NCBI RefSeq assembly: GCF_947496995.1
Contig: NZ_CANMFD010000001.1
Location: 1,422,692 to 1,486,691, forward strand
DNA: 64,000 nt
Direction of reading: 5' to 3'
From: an uncultured Roseibium sp.
GTDB lineage: Bacteria > Pseudomonadota > Alphaproteobacteria > Rhizobiales > Stappiaceae
A program made the translations under genes and the position numbers. Below the pieces are notes generated by a model. The model was not told the origin of the DNA. It saw only the letters and a list, made by a program, of their open reading frames with translations, and searched no databases. This document shows positions 16,070-25,104 of the stretch, piece by piece (the first letter of the stretch is position 1; the number at the start of each line of letters is the position of its first letter).

Positions 16070-17110
16070 ATGACCCTGTTGCTCGTTGAGGTGATGGGCG
16101 AACCCGTGTGGATGTGGGCTGTGTTTCTCACGTTCGTGCTCGGCTTGCTGGCTTTCGATCTGGGCGTCCTCCACCGTCACCCGCATGAAATCGGCACACG
16201 GGAAAGCCTTCTCCTGTCGATGTTCTATATAGGCCTCGGCCTTCTGTTCGGCCTCTGGATCTGGCTGATGCTCGGCACGCAGGCCGCGGTCCTTTACGTC
16301 ACCGGCTTCGTCGTCGAAAAGAGCCTGGCGCTGGACAATGTGTTCGTCATCGCGGTCATCTTCTCCTACTTCGCCATTCCGAAGGAGCTTCAGCACCGGG
16401 TTCTGATCTACGGAATTCTCGGTGTCATCGTGCTGCGCGGTCTGATGATAGGGGCGGGCACGGCCATCGTCTCGCAGTTCGAGTGGGTGCTCTACGGTTT
16501 TGCCGCCTTCCTCGTCTTTTCCGGCATCAGGATGCTTGTTGCCCGTGAGCAGGAATACGATGTCGCATCGAACCCGATACTGCGTTTGTCATGCAAATGG
16601 CTGCCGCTGACCCCGACCTTGCACGGACACAGGTTTTTCGTGCGCTCCGGGTCGAAATGGCTCGCTACACCGCTGTTTCTGACCCTGATCATGATCGAGA
16701 CTGCGGATGTCATTTTCGCGATCGACTCCATACCGGCCATATTCGCGATCACCACCGAGCCGTATCTCGTCTATACGTCCAACATTTTCGCGATTCTCGG
16801 CCTGCGCGCGCTCTACTTCGTGCTGGTCGTGATGATCGACCGCTTTACCTATCTGAAGCCGGCGCTTTCGCTGGTGCTCATCTTCATCGGCAGCAAGATC
16901 TTTCTGTCCGACCTGTTCGGGTTGGAAAAATTCCCGCCGATGCTGTCCCTGTCCATCACGATCGCCCTCCTTGCAGGCGGGGTCTTGCTGTCCTTGCTGA
17001 TGCCCGGATCCCGGGTGCCGACAATGGATGAGACCGGATCCGCCGGGAAGAAACCCGCCGGAGCCCTCGGCGTGGATCCCTGCGGCGCCTCTTCCGATGC
17101 GCGTCAATAA
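16070..17110 (+). CDS. TerC-family integral membrane protein
   Basis: 346 residues from ATG 16070. Nine or so membrane helices with the TerC/Alx signatures FDLGVLHR near the N terminus, FVVEKSLALDNVFVIAVIF, and IETADVIFAIDSIPAIFAIT, which carry the conserved acidic residues in the membrane. Members are implicated in manganese/calcium export and metal loading of exported enzymes, and in tellurite resistance plasmids. No yybP-ykoY manganese riboswitch was recognised upstream. Confidence 0.93.
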   Translation: MTLLLVEVMGEPVWMWAVFLTFVLGLLAFDLGVLHRHPHEIGTRESLLLSMFYIGLGLLFGLWIWLMLGTQAAVLYVTGFVVEKSLALDNVFVIAVIFSYFAIPKELQHRVLIYGILGVIVLRGLMIGAGTAIVSQFEWVLYGFAAFLVFSGIRMLVAREQEYDVASNPILRLSCKWLPLTPTLHGHRFFVRSGSKWLATPLFLTLIMIETADVIFAIDSIPAIFAITTEPYLVYTSNIFAILGLRALYFVLVVMIDRFTYLKPALSLVLIFIGSKIFLSDLFGLEKFPPMLSLSITIALLAGGVLLSLLMPGSRVPTMDETGSAGKKPAGALGVDPCGASSDARQ

Positions 17111-17275
17111 GGTCCGAAGTCAGCAGGCCCGCAGAGCCACGCGCCGCGTCATGCTGTCCGGGTGACCCAGCGTTTTCCTGATTCTTTTTTGAACCGATCG
17201 GTTGCCAATGCGTTCTTGCTCTGAGAACAGTCCTATGGAGAAACCATGCTACGCCCGAAACACAAGGAAGACGGA

Positions 17276-17563
17276 ATGAAGCTGGTGCCGGTCAGTTTCG
17301 CGACCCTTGTTGCGCTGCTCGCGCTTCTCACGCCTCCGGTCCTGGCCGACGAGCCGGAAAACTGCGAGGTCGATCCCGAGAACGAGGAAACCGAAACCCT
17401 GACTGCGGAAGATGAGGCAAATGCCGGCAAGCTGACCGACTGCGACGGCATCCTTCAACCGGCCCCGGTCGGCGACATGGACCTCGTCCAGCCCGCGCCG
17501 GACACCGGCGAGACGCCTGTCATTGCACCGCAGGAGTTGCCGGATCAACCAGGCAAGGAATAG
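17276..17563 (+). CDS. Small secreted acidic protein, unknown
   Basis: 95 residues from ATG 17276, with AAGGAAG 8 bases before. A clear signal peptide (KLVPVSFATLVALLALL, cleavage near VLADEP) is followed by an acidic, proline-rich mature part with two cysteines (ENCEVD, LTDCDG). No family recognised. It stands alone behind the TerC gene. Confidence 0.7.
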   Translation: MKLVPVSFATLVALLALLTPPVLADEPENCEVDPENEETETLTAEDEANAGKLTDCDGILQPAPVGDMDLVQPAPDTGETPVIAPQELPDQPGKE

Positions 17564-18269
17564 AGAAGAGCCTCCTCTTTATCCTGACAGAGGAGATTGC
17601 CGGTTTCGATGGGTTTTCGCACCGAATTTCCGTCGAAGTCCGGATATCTGCCGCTTCCACACCAACACCGTGATCGATCCTGTCAAGGTTGGCCTCTCCA
17701 TTCCAGCCTTCTGACAGAATGTTTCGCGCCCAAGGCGTGGAGACGATCGCGGCGGGTACGAACCGGCACACTGTCCATCGGGTCCTCGACCGCGGTCCGG
17801 GATTGGAATATCTGCGTCTCTTCAGCAAATTCCTGGGCCGGGCAGGGCGAAATCCGGCACGTTTGACGGATGTCTCGTGGGTGATTCTACACGGCATGGT
17901 GGAGCGGCTTTCAATAGCAATCCGCCTGGTGACATGATGATTTTTACAATTGGCGTTGTACATTCCCCGCCAAATGGCGCATGATGGCGATGTTACCGGA
18001 TCGTTTTGGGCGCATGGGCCCTTCCTGACGCATTCCTGGACCGCGGTGCCGGTGGCCTGCGTTGTCCTTCGATCCGTTTGATCATGCACATCCCCTGAAT
18101 ACGAACGCGCGCGGCACATCGATCCAGCGCGAAGAAGTCGTTGTCGGGCGGATACCAGCTTGAAACTTAATCAATTTCTTCCTCCGCGCGCCCGCTTGCC
18201 GGGCGCGGAGGCGGCCGTCCTCGCGTGCCTGTCCGGCCATGCGCCGGCGTTTACTCCCAAGGAGCCTTT
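17564..18269. other. Intergenic stretch without a recognised gene
   Basis: About 700 bases. Short open frames occur on both strands (for example 17689-17937 plus and 17520-18119 minus), but none has a ribosome site, a family resemblance or codon use like the neighbours. A GC-rich hairpin lies at 18181-18211. It may hold a decayed gene; nothing firm can be said. Confidence 0.5.
18181..18211. repeat. GC-rich hairpin before the DUF1611 operon
   Basis: CCTCCGCGCGCCCG and CGGGCGCGGAGG pair with a CTTG loop and a 2-base bulge. No T-tract follows on either strand. It could end an upstream transcript or lie in the leader of the DUF1611 operon. Confidence 0.45.
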
Positions 18270-19469
18270 ATGACCGTAATTCCCTTCGCGAACACAGTGA
18301 AAGCAAGACCTGTCCTGCATCTGTCATTCGCCAGGAATGCCCCGGTTCCACCTGTTGCACCGATTGCAAAACCGGCTGAAGCCGCGATTGCGACTGCGGT
18401 GGTCTATTGCGAAGGCAATTTCGGCAAGATCGACGGCAAGACGGCCAACGGTCTCGTGCGCCACTCCGAAAAATATGAAGTTCTCTCGATCATCGACAGC
18501 ACGCAAGCAGGCAGCGATGCCGGCGAGGTGCTGGACGGGAAGGCGAACGAAATTCCCGTCTTCGCCAGTCTAGACCAGGCGCTGGCCGGTTCGCGCCGCA
18601 AGCCTGACTATTTCATCTATGGCATGGCGCCGGCGACGGGAATGCTGTCGCCGCAAGAGCGCAAGATCGTTCTTGCCGCTCTGGGCCACGGCATGAATGT
18701 GGTCAACGGGTTGCACGAGTTTCTCGGCGACGACCCGGAGTTTGCGGCGGCAGCAGTTGCCAACAAAGCTGTGATCATCGATGTCAGAAAACCGCGCCCC
18801 AAGAACGACCTGAGATTGTTCAGCGGCGCCATTCATGACGTGACCTGTCCGCGGATCGCGGTCCTGGGGACCGACTGCGCCATCGGCAAGCGCACCACCG
18901 CCAGCATCCTGACCAGGGCACTGGTCGCACGCGGCGTGCGCGCCGTCATGGTGTCCACCGGTCAGACCGGGTTGATGCAGGGCGGACGCTACGGCGTTGC
19001 TCTGGACGCCGTGCCCTCGCAGTTCTGTTGCGGCGAACTGGAGGCGACGATTGTCGATGCCTGGAAGGGCGACCAGCCGGACGTCATCATTATCGAAGGG
19101 CAGGGGGCGCTGAGCCATCCTGCCTTCTGTACGTCGGCCTTCATCCTGCGTGGCAGCGCTCCGCAGGGCGTCATCCTGCAGCATGCGCCACACCGCGAGA
19201 ACCGCTGCGATTTCGAGCATATGAAGATGCCCGAACCGAAATCCGAGATCGCGCTTATCGAGGCCTTCTCGGATACCAAGGTAATCGGCCTGACGATCAA
19301 TCATGAGGACATGACGGACGCCGAGATCGGCGCGGCCATGTCCGCCTATGAGAATGAACTTGAAATTCCGGTCACGGATGCGCTGGCGCGCCCGGAAGAC
19401 CGGCTGGTGGACATGGTCTTTTCGTCCTTTCCGGAACTTGAGAGGAAGCACGCCGCTTTGATCCAATGA
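18270..19469 (+). CDS. DUF1611 / COG3367 (DgcN-like) P-loop protein
   Basis: 399 residues from ATG 18270 (AAGGAG ribosome site). An N-terminal Rossmann-like half (VVYCEGNFGKIDGKTANGLV) precedes a P-loop NTPase half with GTDCAIGKRTT and IIEGQGALSHPAF. This is the DUF1611 family, of which Pseudoalteromonas DgcN acts in D-glutamate use as an N-acetyltransferase. Here the partner is not the dipeptide epimerase DgcA but a PLP racemase whose ATG overlaps this stop codon (ATGA), so the two proteins are translationally coupled and likely work on one amino acid. Confidence 0.88.
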   Translation: MTVIPFANTVKARPVLHLSFARNAPVPPVAPIAKPAEAAIATAVVYCEGNFGKIDGKTANGLVRHSEKYEVLSIIDSTQAGSDAGEVLDGKANEIPVFASLDQALAGSRRKPDYFIYGMAPATGMLSPQERKIVLAALGHGMNVVNGLHEFLGDDPEFAAAAVANKAVIIDVRKPRPKNDLRLFSGAIHDVTCPRIAVLGTDCAIGKRTTASILTRALVARGVRAVMVSTGQTGLMQGGRYGVALDAVPSQFCCGELEATIVDAWKGDQPDVIIIEGQGALSHPAFCTSAFILRGSAPQGVILQHAPHRENRCDFEHMKMPEPKSEIALIEAFSDTKVIGLTINHEDMTDAEIGAAMSAYENELEIPVTDALARPEDRLVDMVFSSFPELERKHAALIQ

Positions 19470-20602
19470 GCGCACCGCGCCTGGAAGTCGATCTTGAGAA
19501 GATACGCCACAATGCCTCCGCCCTGGTTTCGCAGCTGCGCGGTCGCGGCATTTCCGTGACCGGCGTCACCAAGGCCTGCCTCGGGGAGCCGCGCTTTGCA
19601 AATGCATTGCTTGGGGCCGGTATAAAGGGGCTCGGCGACTCCCGTATCGAAAATATCGAGGCCATGCGCCGGGCGGGCATCAAGGCGCCCATGACCCTCA
19701 TACGGTCGCCCATGCCAAGCCAGGCCGATCGCGTGGTTGCCCATGCGGACATCAGTTTCAACACGGAGCTTGACGTCATCGGCGCCCTGTCGGCTGCGGC
19801 CCGCAGGGCCGGCAGGCGTCATGGCGTGGTGCTGATGGTGGAAATGGGCGACCTGCGTGAGGGCATCATGCCGGGGGACCTTCAGGAAACCGTGCGGGCG
19901 GCGCTGCGTTTTCCCAATATCGACCTGAAAGGCATCGGCACCAATCTGGCGTGCCAGAGCGGTGTGTCTCCCGATGCCGGGAACATGTCCGACCTGTCGC
20001 GCCTGGCGGATGTGCTGGACGAAGCCTTCGGCCTTGTCATCCGGGTCGTGTCGGGCGGCAATTCCAGCAATCTCGAATGGGCGCTCTCCGGAGAAAAAGC
20101 AGGCCGCATCAACAACCTCCGGCTTGGCGAGTCGATCCTTCTGGGACTGAACCCCCTCGACCGGCAACCGATTGAAGGTCTTTACACCAACGCGATCTCT
20201 CTGGTCGCGGAAGTCATCGAGGCCAAGACCAAACCCTCCCGGCCCTGGGGAAAGATCGCGCAGACAGCCTTTGGCGCGATGCCGCCATCCGGGCAGGACG
20301 GCAGCGCCTTCCGCACGATACTGGCGCTGGGCCGGCAGGACATAGATCCTCTCGGCCTGACAGCCGCACCTGGCATCGAGGTTCTGGGGGCCAGCAGCGA
20401 CCACCTGATGGTGGACACCGGAAAATCCTATGTGAGTGCGGGGTCCGAAATGACCTTCCAGCTCAATTACAGCGCGCTGCTGCGCGCCATGACATCGCCT
20501 TTCGTCACCAAGACCTACAGCTTGCCTGCCGGACAGGGGGCATTTGAGGCCCGAATGGCGCCCGGACCGCGATCATCGGAGGAATTGCATCAATGGCATT
20601 GA
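19466..20602 (+). CDS. Alanine/ornithine racemase-family PLP enzyme (fold type III)
   Basis: 378 residues. N-terminal alanine racemase barrel: LEVDLEKIRHNA and TGVTKACLGEPR, where the Lys is the PLP Schiff-base residue, then VSGGNSSNLEWA and the RLGESILLG strand. It matches the YhfX/ornithine racemase group rather than Alr. It should interconvert L- and D-forms of an amino acid, substrate unknown. It overlaps the DUF1611 gene by 4 bases and DUF1488 by 10, a tight three-gene operon. Confidence 0.9.
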   Translation: MSAPRLEVDLEKIRHNASALVSQLRGRGISVTGVTKACLGEPRFANALLGAGIKGLGDSRIENIEAMRRAGIKAPMTLIRSPMPSQADRVVAHADISFNTELDVIGALSAAARRAGRRHGVVLMVEMGDLREGIMPGDLQETVRAALRFPNIDLKGIGTNLACQSGVSPDAGNMSDLSRLADVLDEAFGLVIRVVSGGNSSNLEWALSGEKAGRINNLRLGESILLGLNPLDRQPIEGLYTNAISLVAEVIEAKTKPSRPWGKIAQTAFGAMPPSGQDGSAFRTILALGRQDIDPLGLTAAPGIEVLGASSDHLMVDTGKSYVSAGSEMTFQLNYSALLRAMTSPFVTKTYSLPAGQGAFEARMAPGPRSSEELHQWH

Positions 20603-20859
20603 ACTTTCCCAATCAGAGCCGAAGCTTCGACCCGGGACGGCAGTCCGTGCGGTTCACGGGATATGACGGTGTCTTCGAGATCTCGATCTTCGTGCAGGTC
20701 GACGCACTCAGGACGATGACCGAAAAGCCGATGTCAGACGAGACGCTGTTTCTGGCGGCCTTCGATGGCATGCGTGACACGGTCGAGGGACATGCCCGTA
20801 AGGCCTATTCCCGGCGCCGGGGCGCGACCCTCATTCTGACCGCCGCCGATATCAGCTAG
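20593..20859 (+). CDS. DUF1488 protein
   Basis: 88 residues resembling the short DUF1488 family (N-terminal FPNQSRSFDPGRQSVRFTGYD, a mid-region FLAAFDGMRD). It starts inside the end of the racemase gene and is the last gene of the operon. Function unknown; in this context perhaps a regulatory or structural partner of the two enzymes. Confidence 0.75.
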   Translation: MALNFPNQSRSFDPGRQSVRFTGYDGVFEISIFVQVDALRTMTEKPMSDETLFLAAFDGMRDTVEGHARKAYSRRRGATLILTAADIS

Positions 20860-20978
20860 TCGCGCCGCAGGGAAAACGGACAGTCGCAAGAGTGTCCATT
20901 CGCATCCTTTTCGGAAGGGCAGGAGCCGGCCTCACCGCATGACGTCAACAAATGCGGCTCCCACTACAGGAGACAACC

Positions 20979-21119
20979 ATGGCCAAATCACAGAAGCGCA
21001 GCAATCGCGAGATCAGAAAACCGAAGAAGGCGCCGAAAGCGGCCGAACCGGCCCAGACGTCATCGTCCTTCCTGAACAAGGGCCTTTCCGCGTTTGCCGG
21101 TGGAAGCAAGAAGAAATGA
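20979..21119 (+). CDS. Small basic protein, 46 residues, unknown
   Basis: ATG 20979 with an AGGAGA ribosome site 6 bases before; ends TGA 21117. Lysine/arginine-rich first half (MAKSQKRSNREIRKPKKAPK) and a C terminus FLNKGLSAFAGGSKKK. Strongly charged, no membrane segment. A good ribosome site, biased composition and a following hairpin at 21124 support a real gene. Confidence 0.65.
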   Translation: MAKSQKRSNREIRKPKKAPKAAEPAQTSSSFLNKGLSAFAGGSKKK

Positions 21120-21123
21120 CTTC

Positions 21124-21139
21124 GGGGCAGCGGTGCCCC
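21124..21139 (+). terminator. Hairpin after the small basic gene
   Basis: GGGGCA-GCGG-TGCCCC, a 6-bp perfect GC stem 4 bases after the stop codon at 21119. No T-run follows, so termination may be weak. Confidence 0.5.
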
Positions 21140-21207
21140 GCTTAAGCGCCGTTGCCTTCAGAATGTTTCCGGGACCGGACCGTCCGGCTCCGCGGACGCC
21201 GGTGTTT

Positions 21208-21229
21208 CCGGCCTCGATATCGAGGCCGG
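21208..21229. repeat. 22-bp perfect palindrome
   Basis: CCGGCCTCGAT followed by ATCGAGGCCGG, fully symmetric with no loop. As RNA it would be a strong hairpin, perhaps a backup terminator; as DNA it could be a dimer-binding site. No T-run follows. Confidence 0.5.
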
Positions 21230-21400
21230 CCGGTCATGACATTGCAAAGATGACGACGGTCAGGCAAAGAGTTTCGATCTCCACCTGACACCTCCAGCCG
21301 GCATCTCCATCGGCCGGATTGCAGACCTTCCTGCGACACAATGCACCCGCCATGCGGCAGTTTGTGCAAGCGCCATCCCGCGCACCGCCTCCTAAGCGTC

Positions 21401-21414
21401 TTGATATGAATCAA
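21401..21414 (+). promoter_or_regulatory. Perfect FNR/FixK box upstream of ccoN
   Basis: TTGAT-ATGA-ATCAA, an exact match to the FNR/FixK consensus. Class II activation would start transcription near 21449 and leave a leader of about 45 bases before the ccoN ATG. It ties the oxidase operon to FixK at 6775. Confidence 0.9.
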
Positions 21415-21493
21415 CGCGGCTCAAAGCGAGTCGTGCGAATGCTCGTGCCATCGTTGGCACCTTGTAACGATATCAAAGACTGGGGCGCTAAAA

Positions 21494-23149
21494 ATGGCAC
21501 AAAACAAGGCCAAAATGGTTTCGCTCGAGGAAGGCGGATTCGCCATCTTCCTCGTGCTGCTTGCATTCGCCTGCCTGATTGTGGCGGGCAAAACCTTCGA
21601 TCAGGTCATGGCATTTCATGCGGGCATCGGCGCACTTATCGCCGCTGTCAGCGTGTTTTGGATCTTCAAGAATTACTTCGATGATGGCGGGGAACCGATC
21701 CCGCAGGAAATCGGCGGTAAACCCAATTACAACATGGGTCCGGTCAAGTTCGGCTCGGTCGCGGCGATGGTCTGGGGCCTCGCCGGCTTCACCGTCGGAC
21801 TGGTGATCGCCCTACAGCTTGCCTTCCCGGCGCTGAATTTCGATCTGCCCTGGACAAATTTCGGCCGCATGCGCCCCTTGCACACCTCCGCGGTGATCTT
21901 CGCCTTTGGCGGCAACGTGCTGCTGGCGACGTCGATGTATGTGGTCCAGCGCACCAGCCGGGCGCGCATGCCCGGCAAGATCCTGCCCTGGTTCGTGATC
22001 GTCGGCTACAACGTCTTCATCGTGATCGCCGGCACCGGCTATCTCCTCGGTGCGACGCAGAGCAAGGAATACGCCGAGCCGGAATGGTACGCCGACCTGT
22101 GGCTGACCGTCGTCTGGGTCGCCTACCTGCTCCTGTTCCTCGGCACGCTGTGGAAGCGCAAGGAACCGCACATCTACGTGGCCAACTGGTTCTACCTGGC
22201 GTTCATCGTCACCATCGCCATGCTGCACATCGTCAACAACCTGACGATCCCGGTCTCGGCCTATTCGACCAAGTCCTACATTGTCTGGTCTGGCGTGCAG
22301 GATGCCATGGTGCAGTGGTGGTACGGCCATAACGCGGTGGGCTTCTTCCTGACCGCCGGCTTTCTGGCCATCATGTATTACTTCATCCCCAAGCGCGCCG
22401 ACCGGCCGGTCTATTCCTACCGCCTGTCCATCGTGCACTTCTGGGCACTGATCTTCATCTACATCTGGGCCGGTCCGCACCACCTGCATTATACGGCGCT
22501 GCCGCAATGGGCTTCGACGCTGGGTGCGACCTTCTCGATCATCCTGTGGATGCCCTCCTGGGGCGGCATGATCAACGGCCTGATGACGCTGTCGGGCGCC
22601 TGGGACAAACTCAGGACCGATCCGGTGCTGCGCATGATGGTGGTCTCCGTCGCCTTCTACGGCATGTCGACCTTCGAAGGCCCGCTGATGAGCCTGCGTT
22701 CCGTCAACTCCCTGTCGCATTATACCGACTGGACCATCGGCCACGTGCATTCCGGTGCGCTCGGCTGGGTGGGGTATATCTCCTTCGGCGCGCTCTACTG
22801 CCTCATTCCGTGGCTGTGGAACAGGAAGGGCCTCTATTCGCTGAAACTGGTGAACTGGCATTTCTGGCTGTCGACGCTCGGGATCGTTCTCTACATCACC
22901 TCCATGTGGGTGTCCGGCATCATGCAGGGCCTGATGTGGCGTGCCTACGATCAGCTCGGTTTCCTGGAGTACTCCTTCGTGGAAACCGTCGAGGCGATGC
23001 ATCCCTTCTACATAATCCGGGCCCTGGGTGGCGCGCTCTTCCTGCTGGGCGCCGTGATCATGGCCTATAATCTCTGGATGACTGTCCGTCATGGTGAGGC
23101 TGAGGAAGCCGAAGCCACGCCGGCCGGCTCCCTGGCTCCGGCCGAATAA
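21494..23149 (+). CDS. ccoN: Cytochrome cbb3 oxidase subunit I (CcoN/FixN)
   Basis: 551 residues, about 12-13 membrane helices, the catalytic haem-copper subunit with haem b and haem b3-CuB. Histidine-bearing segments typical of CcoN are visible: [14 protein letters not shown] (low-spin haem ligand), [27 protein letters not shown] (CuB) and [16 protein letters not shown]. First gene of ccoNOQP, 80 bases after a perfect anaerobox, so expressed at low oxygen. Start ATG 21494 is the first in-frame ATG before the first helix. Confidence 0.98.
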   Translation: MAQNKAKMVSLEEGGFAIFLVLLAFACLIVAGKTFDQVMAFHAGIGALIAAVSVFWIFKNYFDDGGEPIPQEIGGKPNYNMGPVKFGSVAAMVWGLAGFTVGLVIALQLAFPALNFDLPWTNFGRMRPLHTSAVIFAFGGNVLLATSMYVVQRTSRARMPGKILPWFVIVGYNVFIVIAGTGYLLGATQSKEYAEPEWYADLWLTVVWVAYLLLFLGTLWKRKEPHIYVANWFYLAFIVTIAMLHIVNNLTIPVSAYSTKSYIVWSGVQDAMVQWWYGHNAVGFFLTAGFLAIMYYFIPKRADRPVYSYRLSIVHFWALIFIYIWAGPHHLHYTALPQWASTLGATFSIILWMPSWGGMINGLMTLSGAWDKLRTDPVLRMMVVSVAFYGMSTFEGPLMSLRSVNSLSHYTDWTIGHVHSGALGWVGYISFGALYCLIPWLWNRKGLYSLKLVNWHFWLSTLGIVLYITSMWVSGIMQGLMWRAYDQLGFLEYSFVETVEAMHPFYIIRALGGALFLLGAVIMAYNLWMTVRHGEAEEAEATPAGSLAPAE

Positions 23150-23162
23150 GGGAGGGACGAAA

Positions 23163-23897
23163 ATGTCAGCTTGGAAAAAACACGAAGTCTTTGAAAAGAA
23201 CTCCTTCGTCCTCCTGATCGGGATCCTGGTCGTGGTCGCCATCGGCGGCCTGGTCGAGATCGCACCGCTCTTCTACCTGAAGAGCACGATCGAGAAGACC
23301 GAGGGCATGCGGCCCTATACGCCGCTGGAGCTCACCGGGCGCAACATCTTCATCCGCGAGGGCTGCTACACCTGCCACTCGCAGATGATCCGCCCGATGC
23401 GCGACGAACTGGAGCGCTACGGCCATTATTCGCTGGCCGCCGAAAGCATGTACGACCATCCCTTCCAGTGGGGCTCCAAACGCACTGGACCGGATCTTGC
23501 CCGCGTCGGCGGAAAATATTCCGACGACTGGCATGTGGAGCACCTGAAGGATCCCCGCTCCCTGGTCCCGGCCTCGATCATGCCCGGATATCCGTTTCTG
23601 GCGGAAAACCGGCTGAGCAGCCGCGACATCCAGGCGGATCTCTCGGTGAACGCCTTCCTGGGGACGCCCTATACGCAGGAGCAGATCGACAACGCCGCAG
23701 CTGACCTCATGGGTCAGGCAAGGCCGGACACCGATGCGGCCTACGAGTTCGAGGAACGCTGGCCGACGGCAAAGGTCCGCTCCTTCGACGGCAACCTGAA
23801 GGACGTCACCGAAATGGACGCGCTGGTCGCCTATCTTCAGGTGCTGGGCACCATGGTCGACTTCTCCATCTATGACGACAAGGCAAACGCGAGGTAA
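23163..23897 (+). CDS. ccoO: Cytochrome cbb3 oxidase subunit II (CcoO/FixO)
   Basis: 244 residues. One N-terminal membrane anchor (about 17-40) and a periplasmic mono-haem cytochrome c domain with C68-Y-T-C71-H72 and axial-ligand candidates in the following Met-rich segment ([10 protein letters not shown]). ATG 23163 has a GGGAGG ribosome site. It passes electrons from CcoP to CcoN. Second gene of the operon. Confidence 0.98.
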   Translation: MSAWKKHEVFEKNSFVLLIGILVVVAIGGLVEIAPLFYLKSTIEKTEGMRPYTPLELTGRNIFIREGCYTCHSQMIRPMRDELERYGHYSLAAESMYDHPFQWGSKRTGPDLARVGGKYSDDWHVEHLKDPRSLVPASIMPGYPFLAENRLSSRDIQADLSVNAFLGTPYTQEQIDNAAADLMGQARPDTDAAYEFEERWPTAKVRSFDGNLKDVTEMDALVAYLQVLGTMVDFSIYDDKANAR

Positions 23898-23901
23898 GGC
23901 G

Positions 23902-24057
23902 ATGAACGAGACATATACCGCTGTTGCGGCCTTCGCGCAGACCTGGGGCCTCATCTATTTCATGATCCTGTTCGGCGTGGTTCTGGCCTACGCCCTGTGG
24001 CCGAAGAACCGCAAGAAGTTCGATGACGCCGCCAAAATCCCGTTCCGGGAGGACTGA
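23902..24057 (+). CDS. ccoQ: Cbb3 oxidase small subunit CcoQ/FixQ
   Basis: 51 residues with one membrane helix (WGLIYFMILFGVVLAYALWP) and a charged C terminus (KNRKKFDD). The helix and the downstream WP are typical of CcoQ, which stabilises the oxidase against oxygen. It starts 4 bases after ccoO ends and ends 3 bases before ccoP. Confidence 0.93.
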   Translation: MNETYTAVAAFAQTWGLIYFMILFGVVLAYALWPKNRKKFDDAAKIPFRED

Positions 24058-24060
24058 ACC

Positions 24061-24939
24061 ATGGCAGACACGCACGACAAAGAAATCGACCGGATCTCCG
24101 GCGTTGAGACGACCGGCCACGAGTGGGACGGACTGAAGGAACTGAACAACCCGCTGCCGAGATGGTGGCTGTACAGTTTCTATGCCTGCATCGTCTGGGC
24201 GGCGGTCTACTGGGTGCTCTACCCGTCCTGGCCGCTGATCTCCAGCTACACCACCGGTGTGCTGGGCGCCAATCAGCGGACCGAAGCGATTGCCGCCTTT
24301 GACGAGGGGGTCGCCGGGCGTTCCGAGTTCGCTGACAAGATCATCGCCACGTCCCTGGAAGATATCTCCCACGATCAGGAACTGCTGCAGTTCGCCCAGG
24401 CGAACGGGCAGGCCGCCTTCGGCGACAATTGCGCGCCGTGCCACGGCTCAGGTGCAACGGGAGCCGAAGGCTATCCGAACCTGCAGGACGATACCTGGCT
24501 GTGGGGCGGTACGCTGGACGACATCCATACCACGCTGCTCTACGGCATCCGCTCGGACCATGACGAGGCGCGCATCGGCGAGATGCCGGCCTTCGGCCGC
24601 GACGAACTGCTGACCCGTAAGGAAGTCGCCGAGGTTGCCAATTTCGTGGCCTCCAAGGCCGGTGTGGAGACCGAGGACGGCGTCGATCTGGCCGCCGGAC
24701 AGGTGCTCTACGACGACAATTGCGCGGCCTGCCACGGCGAAAACCTGGAAGGCATTCAGGAAGTCGGCGCACCGAGCCTGATGTCGGCCAATTACCTCTA
24801 TGGCAACTCCCTGGACGACATCAAGGCGCAGATCCATGCGCCGCGTAACGGTGTCATGCCTGCCTGGGTCGACCGGCTGGACCCGGCGACGATCAAGTCG
24901 CTCACGGTCTATGTCCACTCCTTCGGGGGCGGTCAATAA
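24061..24939 (+). CDS. ccoP: Cbb3 oxidase di-haem subunit III (CcoP/FixP)
   Basis: 292 residues. N-terminal membrane segment (about 38-58, WWLYSFYACIVWAAVYWVLY) and two cytochrome c domains: C124-A-P-C127-H128 and C221-A-A-C224-H225. ELNNPLPRWW before the helix is a CcoP hallmark. It takes electrons from soluble cytochrome c and feeds CcoO. Last gene of ccoNOQP; an inverted repeat at 24982-25014 follows. Confidence 0.98.
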   Translation: MADTHDKEIDRISGVETTGHEWDGLKELNNPLPRWWLYSFYACIVWAAVYWVLYPSWPLISSYTTGVLGANQRTEAIAAFDEGVAGRSEFADKIIATSLEDISHDQELLQFAQANGQAAFGDNCAPCHGSGATGAEGYPNLQDDTWLWGGTLDDIHTTLLYGIRSDHDEARIGEMPAFGRDELLTRKEVAEVANFVASKAGVETEDGVDLAAGQVLYDDNCAACHGENLEGIQEVGAPSLMSANYLYGNSLDDIKAQIHAPRNGVMPAWVDRLDPATIKSLTVYVHSFGGGQ

Positions 24940-24981
24940 GCCGCGGCACTGCGGCAAGGCGCGCAATGGGCGCATGAATTG

Positions 24982-25014
24982 ATCCGGCGCAAAGTCAGTC
25001 CGCTTGCGCCGGAT
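24982..25014. terminator. Hairpin between ccoP and ccoG
   Basis: ATCCGGCGCAA and TTGCGCCGGAT form a perfect 11-bp stem with an 11-base loop. No T-run follows, so it may attenuate rather than end transcription. TTGAT-CCGG-CGCAA at 24979-24992 overlaps it and is only a half-match to the FNR consensus. Confidence 0.6.
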
Positions 25015-25104
25015 TAGTATTTCAAGTGCGATGGACCCTGCGGTCCGCCGTTATCTACCCGATCCTGGTGGGGCAGGATTCTTGTCGACAGAAGGACGGA
25101 CGGA

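Larger units (their letters stand above)
21120..21493. other. Intergenic region before ccoN with hairpins and the anaerobox
   Basis: About 370 bases. It holds the hairpin at 21124, a 22-bp perfect palindrome at 21208-21229 and the FNR/FixK box at 21401. I see no gene between the small basic protein and ccoN. Confidence 0.7.

Noticed and set aside
17520-18119. 199-codon minus-strand frame in the 17.6-18.2 kb gap
   Set aside because: Mixed, low-complexity product, no ribosome site and no resemblance to a family; left as uncertain intergenic DNA.
24979-24992. FNR box TTGAT-CCGG-CGCAA before ccoG
   Set aside because: Only the left half matches; it overlaps a strong hairpin and is noted within that entry.
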